Shown: one piece after another, positions 12,396 to 23,269 of the stretch
How the letters are laid out: each line of letters opens with the position of its first letter
Numbering within the stretch: position 1 is the stretch's first letter
Translations under genes and position numbers: made by a program
Notes under the pieces: generated by a model
The model's database searches: none
The model's input: only the letters and a program-made list of their open reading frames with translations
What the model was told of the DNA's origin: nothing
Assembly: GCF_918797505.1 (NCBI RefSeq)
Contig: NC_092793.1
Location: 78,675,912-78,739,911 of the forward strand
Source: Bemisia tabaci
Lineage: Eukaryota > Arthropoda > Insecta > Hemiptera > Aleyrodidae
Length of the DNA stretch: 64,000 nucleotides
Reading direction: 5' to 3'

Positions 12396-13228
12396 TGGGG
12401 AGGGGGGAAGAGAGGGAGGAGGCAACGTTGAGCCATCCCTACACGAAAAAAAAAAAAAAAAATTTGCGAATCCATCGTTGGCACATCAAATTTCCCGAAC
12501 TTGGAAAGTTCATCACAAAAAGACAAACTTTCATGTTTTTCAAGCACGGAAGATTTTATCATCAGTTTCCTCAGACACGTAGGTGCGTTTATGAATGAAC
12601 ACATCAAAGTATCAGGAGACGAGAGATGAAATCGCATAGTGCCATAAGCCTCCCGCGGAGACTTATGGCAAAATTTTTGAAATTTTAACTCTACTTGAGC
12701 GCATCTCGAGGCACTTGTGGCGCTAATCTTCCTTCAATTTCTGCCTAAAAATCACCCAGTTTTTTACATTTTAAGGTTAAAATACTTTGAAATTGTTACA
12801 TTCAACAGGTTTTTTCTATTTATAGGCATCCTCTCACGGGCCACGGCGACAGAGACTTACCGTTGAAGAAGGTCTTTTTGCAACATCCAGAATTTCTGGG
12901 GCGGGGGGGGGCAGATGATACTATTTCCAATTCTAGGGGGGGCAGGCTCCCCCTGGCCCCCCCTTCCTACGCCTCTGTCGAAGAGGAGTGAAGAGGAGTA
13001 GCTAGCTCCTGCGATTCTTTTTTCATTAGACGCAACCGGTCGCACAAGATGCCCCCATCATTATGGCTGACCTGCAGGGGAGCCACCGAACACTTCCGAG
13101 TAGTTCCGATTCGTTCCGAATGCCGATAAAGAGGATGAGTTGGCGGAAAATTCAAAATACGACGAAGGAATTGCAATTTCAATTTTAATTCTTTTATTTT
13201 ATTTGTTTACTTATTAAATTTTTTTTCT

Positions 13229-13350
13229 CAGTACTTGAAAAAATTCCAGACTTTTGGAGCAAATTCCCTGACTTTTCTTTGTTTTCCAGGCCATTTTTTT
13301 CCCCTGACTTTTCCAGGTTTTCCAGGTTTTCCAGATAGCTGGGAACCCTG
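13229..13350. repeat. TTTTCCAGG keyword block with CCCTG end
   Basis: The block repeats TTTTCCAGG and CCCTGACTTTT over 120 bp and ends AGCTGGGAACCCTG. The left border (near CAGTACTTG) is not certain and no duplication is seen. It resembles the other keyword elements in plan. Confidence 0.5.
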
Positions 13351-13354
13351 GCCG

Positions 13355-13432
13355 TGAGCCCTGTAATGCGCATACTCTTATGGGTCTCAGGACTCATGTC
13401 TTAATGCACATAGTTCCGTTTGGTAGAAATAC
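13355..13432 (+). repeat. Family J, right half only
   Basis: TCTTATGGGTCTCAGGACTC, ATGTCTTAATGCACATAG and TTCCGTTTGGTAGAAATACG match the right half of the 44403 element in order. It directly follows the TTTTCCAGG block. Confidence 0.7.
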
Positions 13433-14285
13433 GTCCATTTTGTCATTCCCTGGCGAATCCTACTTTTTCCCTGTCTTAGACAGCGGACCGCAGTCTTCAA
13501 TAATCGGCCGTTTCAATCAATAGGATCGCTATATTTTTTCTTAGTCTTCTTTGGCGTCACTTTCAAAATAATTGTTGTGAATTGAGTTTGTTATTGATGC
13601 AAGTGCCTAAAAAAAAGACGATCAAAGAGGAAGAAAAATATGTGTTTCTGCCTCAAGTCTAGAGGATCAAGTCTATCGAGTACGAAACCTTTTGTTTATC
13701 TACAGGAACTTGGACAGAGTGGACGGACATTAAAATTATTTTTTGGTGGAATAAATAAAACAATGCACATTCTACAAAGTGTGTAAGATATTATCGCCCG
13801 AAACGTAGGTAGCTAATTTTCGTGCGCTAGGACAGACTTATCTCCTGCAAGCCTTGGCTGAAAATTTTTTTAAAGTGGTAGAGGGGACGGTTAAATATTT
13901 CTAGAAATACGGAAATGAAGTTTTTTTGAAAAATTTTTCAGTCAGAGCGTCCAAGGGGTCTCCTCGCAACGCCACTGTATATCTCAGTCACGTAGAGAGG
14001 TTATTTTTATAGTGCTATTGATATTCGTATATCCTCAAACTCTCCTTCTACTCCCGAGGGCAGGAAGAAGTCAAGTGTTACCTTCAATACTCTTTATTCA
14101 TCGAAAGGTCCGTTATTCATGAGGTATTCCGCGCTCAACGATTTATTTGAAGATCCACACACCCTGAGCGAGTAATAAAATTATGTTAATGATTGCGACT
14201 ACACGGTTGTCACATTCAATCCTAAGTTTTCTTGAAATGACACGTTGGGTGACATTGTTTCATTTGCCTTGGTCTGTGGTTTTTC

Positions 14286-14560
14286 GCGTTTCGAGAGTGA
14301 CACTCGCAAACCACGTATTTTCTTTGCGGTGTTTAAAAATCTCCGCACACCTGTTTTATTTTTTCAAAGGGGTGCAAATCAACATCATTCTTTGAAGTTT
14401 TCTCAAGATTTGCACCACACAAATGAGAAAAATCATGAGAATTTTTAAGAACTGACTTTAAGTAGTTTTCCGTTAAAATAAAAATACCAAAGGAAGTCTA
14501 CAACGTCGCAAACCGTGATACGTGGTTTGGCAGTTTCACCATCGATTTGTCATCAAGACG
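14286..14560. repeat. Family O copy with facing ends
   Basis: AAACCACGTATTTTCTTTGC and GGTGTTTAAAAATCTCCGC (inverse) at 14310-14342 face CGTGATACGTGGTTTGGCAG and TTTCACCATCGATTTGTC at 14511-14550. Single ends of the family occur at 33232-33292 and 34594-34665. Confidence 0.6.
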
Positions 14561-17218
14561 TTGTATTTACTAGCAATTTATCTAGCTATACGATCTTTAT
14601 TATTTTTTGCATCTTTCTGCATCTCATTCTGTTTTCCTACTGTGTTATTCTGCAAGAAAACTGCGAAACATTAACAAAAATTTCTTTGCTTTTTTCCGTC
14701 ACCCATTGGCAGTATTCTAAGAGTAATAGAATAAGATCACATTTCTTTTAACTGAAGTGCGTATACTCACTGTATACTTTTCCTCTGCAAGTTAAATTTA
14801 ATACACTTCAGCACTATAATAAGACAATAAACACCCTGCAATGGCGTTTTGTTGAACAGTTTTTGTTTTCGTTCTTTCTTCTTTTAACTGTGTCAAATGA
14901 AAGCTTATGAAGTAAATAGAAAAGCTTCCGGTGTCAACCTCCCTCTCGATTCCTGGACTTTATTCTCCAGTGGTTATTTCAAGTCTCTGCGTTTATTTAC
15001 TCAATGCCTTTGAATACACCTTTAACCTTCGCGTACTTTTTCCCTTCCTCATGAATGATTCCGTAATTTTTCTTCGAGCGTCTCCGTCCATTTTTTTCTT
15101 AACCTTTAACCTAGATTTCCGTTTTTAAATCAAAGTTAAAATGCAAATTGCTCGCATTGAATGTATCGGCATTTTCAAACCAGTACTTTATTTCCAAACT
15201 TTATAAACCGGTTATCTCAGCTCACCGTGTTCGATTTCTTGTTTCATTCAAATCCACATTTAATCTCCGCTTTCTTCTTCTCCCTCATTAAAGATTAATT
15301 CTTCTCATACCGCTCATTTAAATACTTTCCCCAACCATTTACTTTAAATTAAAGTAAAATTTTACGGTATCAAATAAATGAAACATGGATATCGCTTCCG
15401 TCTGTTCAGTTATGTGTGAATAAAACGTTATTAGTCACATTTTTTTTTTTTTTTTTTTAAAGCATTGCGGGCGTCTCCGCCTTCATGAAAATCCGGAGAA
15501 GGAGAAAACGAGTTAAGTCTTGAAAGAGATGAAGTCAAATAATCCTGCTCTCATCTTGGTTTAATTTGCCGCCGTAAAAATAACTCCCAAGTTCTCGGAA
15601 TCACTGTTTTCCTCATTGACAGTACCTCTGTAAACTCTTGGACATGGAGTATAAAAGAGAGACGATTTTCTTCCCGTTGAAATTTCCATTCACTGAGTTT
15701 TGTAGGCATTTTCTCTCGGCCATTAGAACTACTTTTGGCGCATTTGGCGCCTCTTAAAATTACGATACTGGGAAGAGTCCTTCAGATTTCTCTTCCGATA
15801 ACATTTGACTTGTTCTTGCTCGGTTTCCAGGAATGCTCTTAGACGACACTTTCTCTAGACTTTATTCGTATGGGCATTTACCCGACAGAAATCACTGTTA
15901 AGGACGATTATATATTACGAATCTCATAAAATACATATCATTGTATCTATTCTCTCAAAAGCAACTTTAGTAAAAGTCCAAGTTTTAATTTTTGAAAACT
16001 ATAAGGGTTCGCAAAAGACAACACGATTGTTGTTTCCGACTCAAGTCTGACAGACTTGAGTATGAAACAACAATTTCTTCCCTTCTTTGTTTGACGATGT
16101 TTTTGCTAGAATTTCGACCATAGACATCCTCCCGGATATGAAACATTCCTTGCAACGCCACTGAGGAGATTGGTATCAGTGCATGAAAATCATGACAAGA
16201 TTTACGGACGATAATTCGTACGAACCTTGTAGAGTACACATTATTTTTTATTTATTTTTTCGAAAACAACTCCTAACGTCCGTCTAAGTTTTAGTTTTTG
16301 AAGACTAAGAGTTCACAAGGCTATATGCTGACAGACTTAGTTACCCAGACTTGGGTTAGAAAGAATGATTCTCTTTTTCTTTGTTAGATGCTTTCTTTGG
16401 TTGCATAGATAAAAGGGACAACTTAAAACGGTTGTTTTTTAAAATTGAACCTGGAGTTCTCAGTTTAACTTGTTTAAATAATCATTTTGTAACATCCCCT
16501 TATTTAAAAACTTGAAAGGCACAACAAAATCCGAGTTGGAGACCACGGTTTAAGTCTTCTCAATGCAATTTGTGGGTCACAATCAGTGATGCAACTATTT
16601 AACGCCTTGGTCGCGTTTTTGCCTACTTGCGTATTTGAAGGAAATTTTTCCTCGGAGAAGGTGCAGTGACATGACTCATCAACAATCACTAAGATTAGGA
16701 TATGCGGTTGACATCAAATGTCTCTACTGCATGCGAGGGGAGAAAATAAACAATCTTGCGAACAGCCGCATAAGAAAACACCTTTGAGTAAAATATTTAA
16801 AGACTTTCAAATAAATTACGGTAACTCCCCTGAATTCAAAAGTTTTAAAATATGCCTAGGAAAAGTAGGAAAAAATTCAAAAATGTCATAATCAAGAACT
16901 TCATTTGGCGATATACACCCGATCTAAAATTCCAGTTCGCGAGAGATTAAGCAGAAAACAAACGACGGTTCCTGCAGAGATTCCCTCATTCTGAAGATGA
17001 TCTGTAGAATCATCTCTATACAACTCTCACTCGAGAACAATCGAGGATCACACGTCCATAAGCTTAGTAACTTTATCGCAGAAAGTTGCTCGCCTGCAAA
17101 TCTAATATCTCGCAACTATAATAGGAGCGAATTGGCGCGAAAAAAGGAGAAGGGATAAAAAATGATTTGGAATCTCACAAGGGTGTTCGGTCACGGACTA
17201 GGGTCCTTTTGTCGGCTT
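14561..17218. other. No gene recognised
   Basis: Contains a T19 run (15440-15458), a TATAAAAG at 15651 without supporting gene, and the weak duplication at 15975-16402. Otherwise nothing. Confidence 0.5.
15975..16402 (+). repeat. Diverged direct duplication, about 300-bp spacing
   Basis: AAGTTTTAATTTTTGAAAAC...GACAGACTTGAGTATG at 15980-16065 recurs as AAGTTTTAGTTTTTGAAGAC...GACAGACTTAGTTACC at 16287-16345, each followed by TTCTTTGTTNGA. By-eye identity about 70 percent. Confidence 0.45.
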
Positions 17219-18038
17219 CTGCCGCCCCCCCCCCCATCCAAGCTTAGGAGGAACCCCGTAACTACATTCGAGAATTGCCAAATTTCCTCGGATAAAAACT
17301 GTAGTTTTAGAGCATAGTGTGCATATTTTTCCTGTAAATTATAGGAGGGTACGGATTCGATCTACATGAATCGATCTTAAAGTTAAAACGTGAATCGATC
17401 GGACGTGAACCGATTGACACTGATCCGATTGACAAATTAATAGTAATAAAAAAAACAAAATAAATAAAAATAAGAATACGTCGACTCGATCGACATGAGT
17501 CGATCGATTCACGGAGTTGCCAATCGATTCACAGTTTTCGAATCGACTCCCGGGATTTGTCGATCCAGTAACAAGGTTTGTCATGGTTTCACGGGTTTAT
17601 TCGATCGATTCACAGCTTCATAAATCGATTCATGGATTTATCGTTTGATTCACGGGTTTATCGATAGTCTTGCGGGTTTTGTCGATAGATTCACAAGTTT
17701 GTCGATCGATTCACGGAGTTGTTATCCAATTCACGGTTGTCGATCAAATAATGCCGATCGGTTTAAAATTTTACTTTTCGATCCATTCATGTCGATCGAA
17801 TCGATCGTTTTTTAATAATTTCTCGGTCGATGCACATTTTTAGTTTTCGATTCATTTCTCGATCGAATCCATACCCTCCGAATTCTTAGGTGTCTTAGAT
17901 TAGATTGCGTTCAAATCTGACTGAAAAATGGGGAGGGGGGGGGGGGATATGCACAATTGTCTCAGTAAATTCTTTTTTCACGGAAGGAGATATTTCAACG
18001 TTTGATGGCTCATACGACGTTGTTTCTTAGCACGGGAG
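17219..18038. mobile_element. Family B copy split by a keyword element
   Basis: Left: CTGCCG, an interposed C11 run, then GCTTAGGAGGAACCCCGTAA and ATTGCCAAATTTCCTCGG. Right: TGGCTCATACGACGTTG then TCTTAGCACGGGAG. The two halves match ordinary family B ends and are separated by the ATCGATTC-rich element at 17344-17880. No clear 4-bp duplication remains at the outer borders. Confidence 0.7.
17344..17880. mobile_element. TIR element with an ATCGATTCACGG keyword core
   Basis: The ends are inverted repeats: GGAGGGTACGGATTCGATC at the left and GATCGAATCCATACCCTCC at the right. The roughly 500-bp interior is a succession of imperfect TCGATCGATTCACGG and TCGATCGAT phrases on both strands, with an A-rich spacer near 17450. 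It sits inside a family B copy. The flanks show no obvious duplication. No reading frame of note. Confidence 0.75.
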
Positions 18039-18062
18039 CACAAACCAGTGAGAGGTCCGGCC

Positions 18063-18305
18063 GGCGCACAGTGGATCGAGTCAATTAAAGAGATCGGACA
18101 TTAAATTGTTGACTAAAACTGCAAATTTTGATGTTCATTTCGTCTCATTTTAAATTTCAAGGGGTGTTTCTAGGAGACAATTTTACGAGGAAACCAGTGG
18201 AACCACTAATAGAACCTCAAAAGTTTGTATGAACGGAGGTATAAGCTTTTAGACTTTCCAAATTTTGTCCGAGCTCTCCTATTGACTCGACCCAGTGTGC
18301 GGCGG
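18063..18305. mobile_element. Family R element, copy 2
   Basis: CGCACAGTGGATCGAGTCAA opens; TTGACTCGACCCAGTGTGCG closes, with AGAGATCGGACA and TCCGAGCTCTCC just inside. GCGGGGCCCGG follows the right end, as GCGGTGGGGCCCC follows the stub at 56362, so the true border may lie further out. Confidence 0.75.
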
Positions 18306-18651
18306 GGCCCGGGGCCGGCGGCGCTGCCCGATTCATTAGTTCCGAAACAATGGCCCCTCATATCACGCGGAAAGTGACTCGAGTATTCATGGCACCCGTA
18401 TTTTCCCGGTCCGGAATTCTTCCTTGATATTTCTTGCTCTCCCAGCGCGGGCTTCGAGTTACTCTTCACAACTTTTTCTCCTCTTCCGCGCGGAGGCTAC
18501 GCTTCTCGTTTCGCACGAGTTATGACATTCCGCTCCAACAACTGCATGTACATCTCGTCTCCTTCTTGTTCCCGGGCTCCAGGACGGACACCGGGGTGTT
18601 AGTACATTGTTTGCTCCTGAAAAAGGAACATAAGAGGCCTTTATACGTAAA

Positions 18652-18854
18652 ACAATGGCGGATGTAAAAAGTTACCTTTCCGAAACACGCCTAAAAAACT
18701 GTTTTGGTCACACAAAAATCTCATATGTTCGGCTCTGTCATAATGTACAGATCTCGAAGATCACATCTCAAGTATTTTCGCAAAATTTTCTCGATGCCAA
18801 AACAGTTTTTTGAACTTGTTTCGAAAAGGTAATTTTTCACATCCGCCATTGTTA
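18652..18854. mobile_element. Short TIR element with CAATGGCGGATGT ends
   Basis: ACAATGGCGGATGTAAAAAG opens and TTTTTCACATCCGCCATTGT closes, arms of about 50 bases including AAAAAACTGTTTTGG and its inverse. The outermost arms even extend into TATACGTA / TACATATA. No clear duplication. Confidence 0.7.
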
Positions 18855-18895
18855 CATATAAGTTCTCATATCCTCAAAGCTTCTCAAAGCATAAG

Positions 18896-19104
18896 TCGGC
18901 CTCCTGTGGTGTAGAGGTTGTAGCGCTGGCTCTGTAATCACGAGGTCCCGGGTTCGATTCTTGCCTAGGCGAGCCGAGTTTTATGGTCTGAAACAACGGT
19001 TGCCTCGGGCTGGTACGTAGAAGGGACGGAGGAAGCGAGGCTGTAAGTGGAAGCGCAGAATTACTACTTGTGCGGTATTTGAAGTAGTAAAAAAAAAGAG
19101 AGAC
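18896..19104 (+). mobile_element. tRNA-derived SINE
   Basis: The head looks like a degraded tRNA gene with both internal RNA polymerase III promoter boxes: an A box TGGTGTAGAGG at 18907-18917 and a B box GGTTCGATTC at 18951-18960. A GC-rich, non-tRNA body follows and ends in an A9 run at 19089-19097. The presumed anticodon and T stems pair poorly, so it is not a working tRNA. Known: box A plus box B plus an unrelated body plus an A-rich tail is the defining plan of tRNA-derived SINEs, which are copied by LINE machinery. I see no second full copy in the window and no clear target duplication. Confidence 0.75.
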
Positions 19105-20565
19105 AAGGTTATGTATTTGTTCACATTTGAACCACATAGCCACTAAATCGGTCCATTGTCAAACTTCAAACCTCCATTTCATTTTTAGGAGAATATTCGG
19201 TTCAAATTTTAAAAAATGTATAAGATTTTCATTTGAATGGAACGCTTAGTTTAATGAAACTATTTGAATAACAGAAAGCATTTAATCTTCTCTCTTTCAA
19301 AAATAATTCCAGTATTAAAACTCAATTTTCAATTGGATGAGATAATACTTAATCTTTGATAGGGAATAATGACAAATACGGTATAGAACGGAATGCGCCA
19401 AGAAACGCTTAAACGTCGTGCATTTAAATTATTGATTTAAGTGTTAAAATTAGCTTCAGCAATGATTCGGGAGGGGAGAGTTCGACATGGCAGGAGGCCA
19501 GGGTTTAGCACGCCTATCGGTTCGGAAATTGACAACATTCATCTTTCGTTATGTCCGTTGACACACCAATGAAAATGTTTACACAGAGCGGTAATTTCAC
19601 GCCCGGATCTGAATCACTCCAAGAAAAGGAAGACAAATTGGCCCGTCAAACTGTTTCACGGGGTGAAAAGAGCACAAAAGGTCAGCGATATGCTTATTTC
19701 TTTCCGTTAAGGCAGGAAAGACAAACGCAGCCCTGTCATCAGATTTGGCACCGCTGACCCAACTTTTTTAACGAACATGATGACTCACAAAGCCGATTAG
19801 AACATCATCTTACACGATTTTCAACTAGCTCGACCGGAAACAGGAGCATGTTATTAGCAATGATTCATATTACACACTTAATATTCTTATTTGTAAAGCT
19901 GGCCTTCCCTTTTTCACGTTGAGTACTCTCCTTATTTTCTTTTCATGAGGGACTTTTTTACATGTTATAAGATCATCCAGGGGTGCAAAACTTCTCGAGC
20001 ATGTTACCGAGCGGGTCGCACGGTCGCGTGTGAAAATAGCAAAACGCCGAAAACTGTGTTTTCAAATAGAAAAGCGGGTAAAATCAAGCCGGTTTTTTTC
20101 AAACATGCGGTGAAAATCACGTTAATTCCGCAAAATCGCGGCAATTTGTCGCGCGCCATAAAGAAGTCATCTTTTTAAAATCTCTGTGGAAAAATAGGTT
20201 TTTAGCATGAGAAAAAACTGGGAGGGCTGAGAACTTTCTGCATCCCTGAGATCATCGATAGGTGGTCGATAAAGTTTGCCATTCATGATGTGCTTTCAAG
20301 AAAATGTTAATTATACACCAATCTTAAAACCGAGTTTCGGTGGCATATTTCTTGAAAATTAGCGGAAATAATAACATTTTAGAGCTAAGTTTTTGTGTTC
20401 AATATTTTTGGACATATTGCGCTTTGTTAAAAAGGATAGCTGAAATAACATTCACCTCACTAAAAAAATCCAAAATTTGTCAAGACTAGTTTGTTCCTAA
20501 TGACCCCTCTCTGGCGGTGTGCGGTGACGCTGTTAGAACCTCCCCATGCTTAATACGTTCTATAT
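19105..20565. other. No gene recognised
   Basis: AT-rich DNA. Frames near 19551 and 19945 give unfamiliar peptides with no intron or domain signals. Confidence 0.5.
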
Positions 20566-20789
20566 TAGGGCTTTTTTTTCATCCGAACCACAGTGGACCA
20601 AAATGGAACGCATCACTTTTTTATCGCGTTCCACTGGCGCGAACCAGTGCGTTCCATGTGTTCCAGTGGAACGCTTGGACCTGTGGACCACTCTTCCGAG
20701 GTAGGTTGAGGTTGGTTCAGGCTGGTTGAACCAGCCCGAACCACTATCATCGCGATCCATGCGTTCCACGGATAAAAAAAAAAGCCCTA
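20566..20789. mobile_element. TIR element with a TTCCACTGG keyword core
   Basis: TAGGGCTTTTTTTTCATCCG opens and CGGATAAAAAAAAAAGCCCTA closes. Inside, GTTCCACTGG, CGAACCAGTG and TGTTCCAGTGGAACGC recur on both strands, then AGGTTGAGGTTGGTTCAGGC and GGTTGAACCAGCCC. The core is thus a set of short inverted keyword copies, without coding capacity. Confidence 0.7.
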
Positions 20790-20854
20790 TTACTTCGTCA
20801 CCCTCCTGAAGGGCACCTGGCCCCTCCAAGAATCGATACATTTCCACAGGTTTA

Positions 20855-21172
20855 GAGTCCCTTTATACTGAGAGTCAAGACAACACCCCTCATGGAGTCA
20901 CAAACGGGAATAAAGATTACAGAAATTGAACGTTTTTTGTTGGTTTTTTGTAATCTTTGATCGGCCCATTCTCAAATTCCTCTCTCCGTTCCTTCTCTCA
21001 TTCAGTTTGTTCCTTGCCGAACCCGTAATTCCCTGGTCCATTCCAGATTATAATCTTTGCAATCGGTGAAAATGTAATCTTTATTCCCGTTTGTGACACT
21101 GTGAACACCTAAAATACGGGAACCAATCAGAAATGGATTCACATTGTCTTGACTCTCAGTATAAAGGGACTC
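20855..21172. mobile_element. Family C Tc1/mariner-like MITE, copy 1, carrying element N
   Basis: Ends GAGTCCCTTTATACTGAGAG and its exact inverse, CTCTCAGTATAAAGGGACTC, flanked by TA on both sides (20853-20854, 21173-21174). TA duplication is the mark of Tc1/mariner-type insertion. The middle is occupied by an inner inverted-repeat unit N (20898-21096). C1 itself is inserted within the left target duplication of the larger element at 21175-22204. Confidence 0.9.
20898..21096. repeat. Element N (TCACAAACGGGAATAAAG ends) inside C1
   Basis: Ends TCACAAACGGGAATAAAGAT and ATCTTTATTCCCGTTTGTGA are perfect inverse matches. The same unit stands outside family C at 58924-59110, in the opposite relative orientation, so it behaves as a separate element. 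Confidence 0.75.
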
Positions 21173-21174
21173 TA

Positions 21175-22204
21175 TCACTGAAAAAATGAGTTAGCGTCAG
21201 ATGACTAAAAATGGTTTCTATACACTAACTCATATTGTGTGATTTGGACACACATGATTTTTGGTTTCTGTACACTAACCACTGTTAGTGCTGGAAACTA
21301 ATTCCGCTACTCTAATTCGCATTCGGTAGGGTTGGGTCAACCTAACCTCAAAACTGAGAGAGGAGAAAACGGCTTAGCGAATGATAACTGGACAATACTT
21401 TCAGGAAAAGAAGATTTCTTAAAAGATGAGAGGTAAAAATCAACTGACCGTTCCAAATGAACGACAGAGGAAAAGAATATCCCATAGGTATGTGCAAGTA
21501 GACAGAATTATCTTTTAGAGAGACACACACTCACACATGAAACGGTAGCGAATGTTCACACTGAATAAACATATCTCGTCCGAACACTTGAGACATTCTT
21601 TTGAAATTACGGGAGAACACGAACTATAGAAGTAAGCAGTAAGTTCACAGGTTTTCGTAAAATATAAACTGAACGCGGAACGCTTTAATCGCAATTTAAT
21701 ACAGAAGATTGACGACTCCAACGAATATCATGCTTGTTTACGTTTTGAATCGAACAGACGATTTCTAACCTTCACAGGTTTATTTATGTTGCTTTCGAAC
21801 GTTTTCAAGAAAGAGAGGACACTATAAATCATACCGGGAGTATTTACATTGTCAAACGAGCCCGAAATTTCACATTTTAATTGATTTTCACGAGCTGACG
21901 CGATTGAGGCTGTTGTACCGACGCCACTTTTTCGAAACTAAATAAATGTAACGGACAATGTGGCAGTTAGTGTTGAGGGCGAATTAGTTTGACCCGAAGG
22001 TGAATTTGTCTTACCACAGCGCTAATTTTACAGCTAGTGCTGTTTTCCAATTCTGGTTCGCGCTCTAGTAAAGTCAAGTCAGCGTATGAAGCGAATTGAT
22101 TGGTGCTTCAGTACAATAAATTAGTTCTGAAGCCTAATTTTGATTCTACTTGGCGAGAACTTACCAAATTAGTTCTCAACGCTAACTACTTTTTTTTCAG
22201 TGTA
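21175..22204. mobile_element. TCACTGAAAAAA-ended TIR element, about 1 kb, with 10-bp duplication
   Basis: Left end TCACTGAAAAAATGAGTTAG, right end CTAACTACTTTTTTTTCAGTG plus TA. CACAGGTTTA stands at 20845-20854 (before C1, which sits at its TA) and at 22205-22214, a 10-bp direct duplication that fits Mutator-like insertion. The interior repeats TTAGTGCT, AATTAGTT and CGCTAA phrases. No transposase frame. Confidence 0.65.
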
Positions 22205-22570
22205 CACAGGTTTAAAAGGAGAAAAACAGTGTTGCCAATTTGCTGGATCCGCCAATGGGACTAAATCCCTGTCTCTTTTTTTCGTTGTATGTTAAGTATT
22301 GAAAACTCATTTTGGCAACGTGGGGAAAATAGGAGCGTGATTAATCGAGTAACCCGTATGGGATTCAATTGCCAAGCTCGGACTCGGAGGATCGATTAAA
22401 ATTTTACACCTACGAAAATCACTCTCGGGACGGGCGATGAGAGGGGAAGGGTGTGGTGGATTATGCAGTCATTTCATAATTTATTCGTCAGTTGATATTG
22501 TAAATGGAGATGGTCTCGCGCTGCGCTGAGGGACGTCGGAGGGACGAACAACCGAAACCGACGAGCAACC

Positions 22571-22632
22571 TATAAAACAACCGAAATGCCAAAACCCTAC
22601 ACGCCAGTAACTTTCAGTCCGAGCGCATCAGT
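22571..22632 (+). promoter_or_regulatory. Candidate core promoter (TATA plus initiator)
   Basis: TATAAAAC at 22571 is followed by CAGTAA (22605) and TCAGTCC (22614), which resemble the arthropod initiator TCAGT. Spacing of 34-43 bp is slightly long. No gene is recognised downstream; a 77-codon frame starts at 22653 but resembles nothing I know and its end overlaps repeats. Confidence 0.2.
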
Positions 22633-22924
22633 TCTATTCCAAACGTGTCCTTTTGCAAATCTGGGGAAACCTCCTCGTTAGTGAATGGAGGAGTAAAAAT
22701 TTACGCATTGATCCAAAAAACCACGATAACTTCATAATTTTCACCGAAATCATCATTTCCCAGACGAAGGAGCTAAACTCCGTTCAAAGGTTGCAAAGTC
22801 GACTGGCAAAAATTATTTTTTTCAGCAGTATTGGAGTTTTGGTATTGGTGGTTGTCTTACGAAGCCTTGCAGAGCTCACGGGATGAAGGGGTCAAAAAGC
22901 TGGCCGAAATGTCTTCCGTATTAC

Positions 22925-23261
22925 CAGAGACAAGAGACCCTCCACTGGCCTCTTGGCGACAGGTGGAAGCTTTTACTTTCGGGGATTCAACAGTTCCTTA
23001 TGGACAATTATAAGGGAGCAACAGTCATCACCCTAATTTCGGCTGTTGACCTACCTACTTGGTCGATGATGAGCTTCGGGTGACGTCATGAGCCAAACAA
23101 CTTTCCCAAACGTTGGCCATCTTCGGCTTGTTTGCAAAACGAAACTGCCAACACGTTGTTGAACATCAACCATGTAGGTAAGTCAACAGTAGAATGCTGA
23201 AGTCCCGAAAGTAAAAGCTTCCACCATGGCCAAGATACTAGTGGAGGGTCTCTTGTCTCTG
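22925..23261. mobile_element. Family G MITE with exact 8-bp duplication
   Basis: CAGAGACAAGAGACCCTCCA opens; the inverse TGGAGGGTCTCTTGTCTCTG closes. CGTATTAC stands at 22917-22924 and 23262-23269. The 8-bp duplication and CAG start fit the hAT superfamily. Arms extend inward through AGGTGGAAGCTTTTACTTTC. Confidence 0.92.
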
Positions 23262-23269
23262 CGTATTAC

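Larger units (their letters stand above)
20806..22253. mobile_element. Family P relic, interrupted by two later insertions
   Basis: Left piece GGGCACCTGGCCCCTCCAAG...TTTCCACAGGTTT and right piece CACAGGTTTAAAAGGAG...TTTGCTGGATCCGCC are contiguous in the uninterrupted copy P2 (61216-61369). Here they are separated by family C copy 1 and a 1-kb TCACTG-ended element. Confidence 0.7.

Noticed and set aside
18907..18970. A tRNA gene
   Set aside because: The boxes are good, but the anticodon and T stems do not pair and the sequence continues into a SINE body with an A tail.
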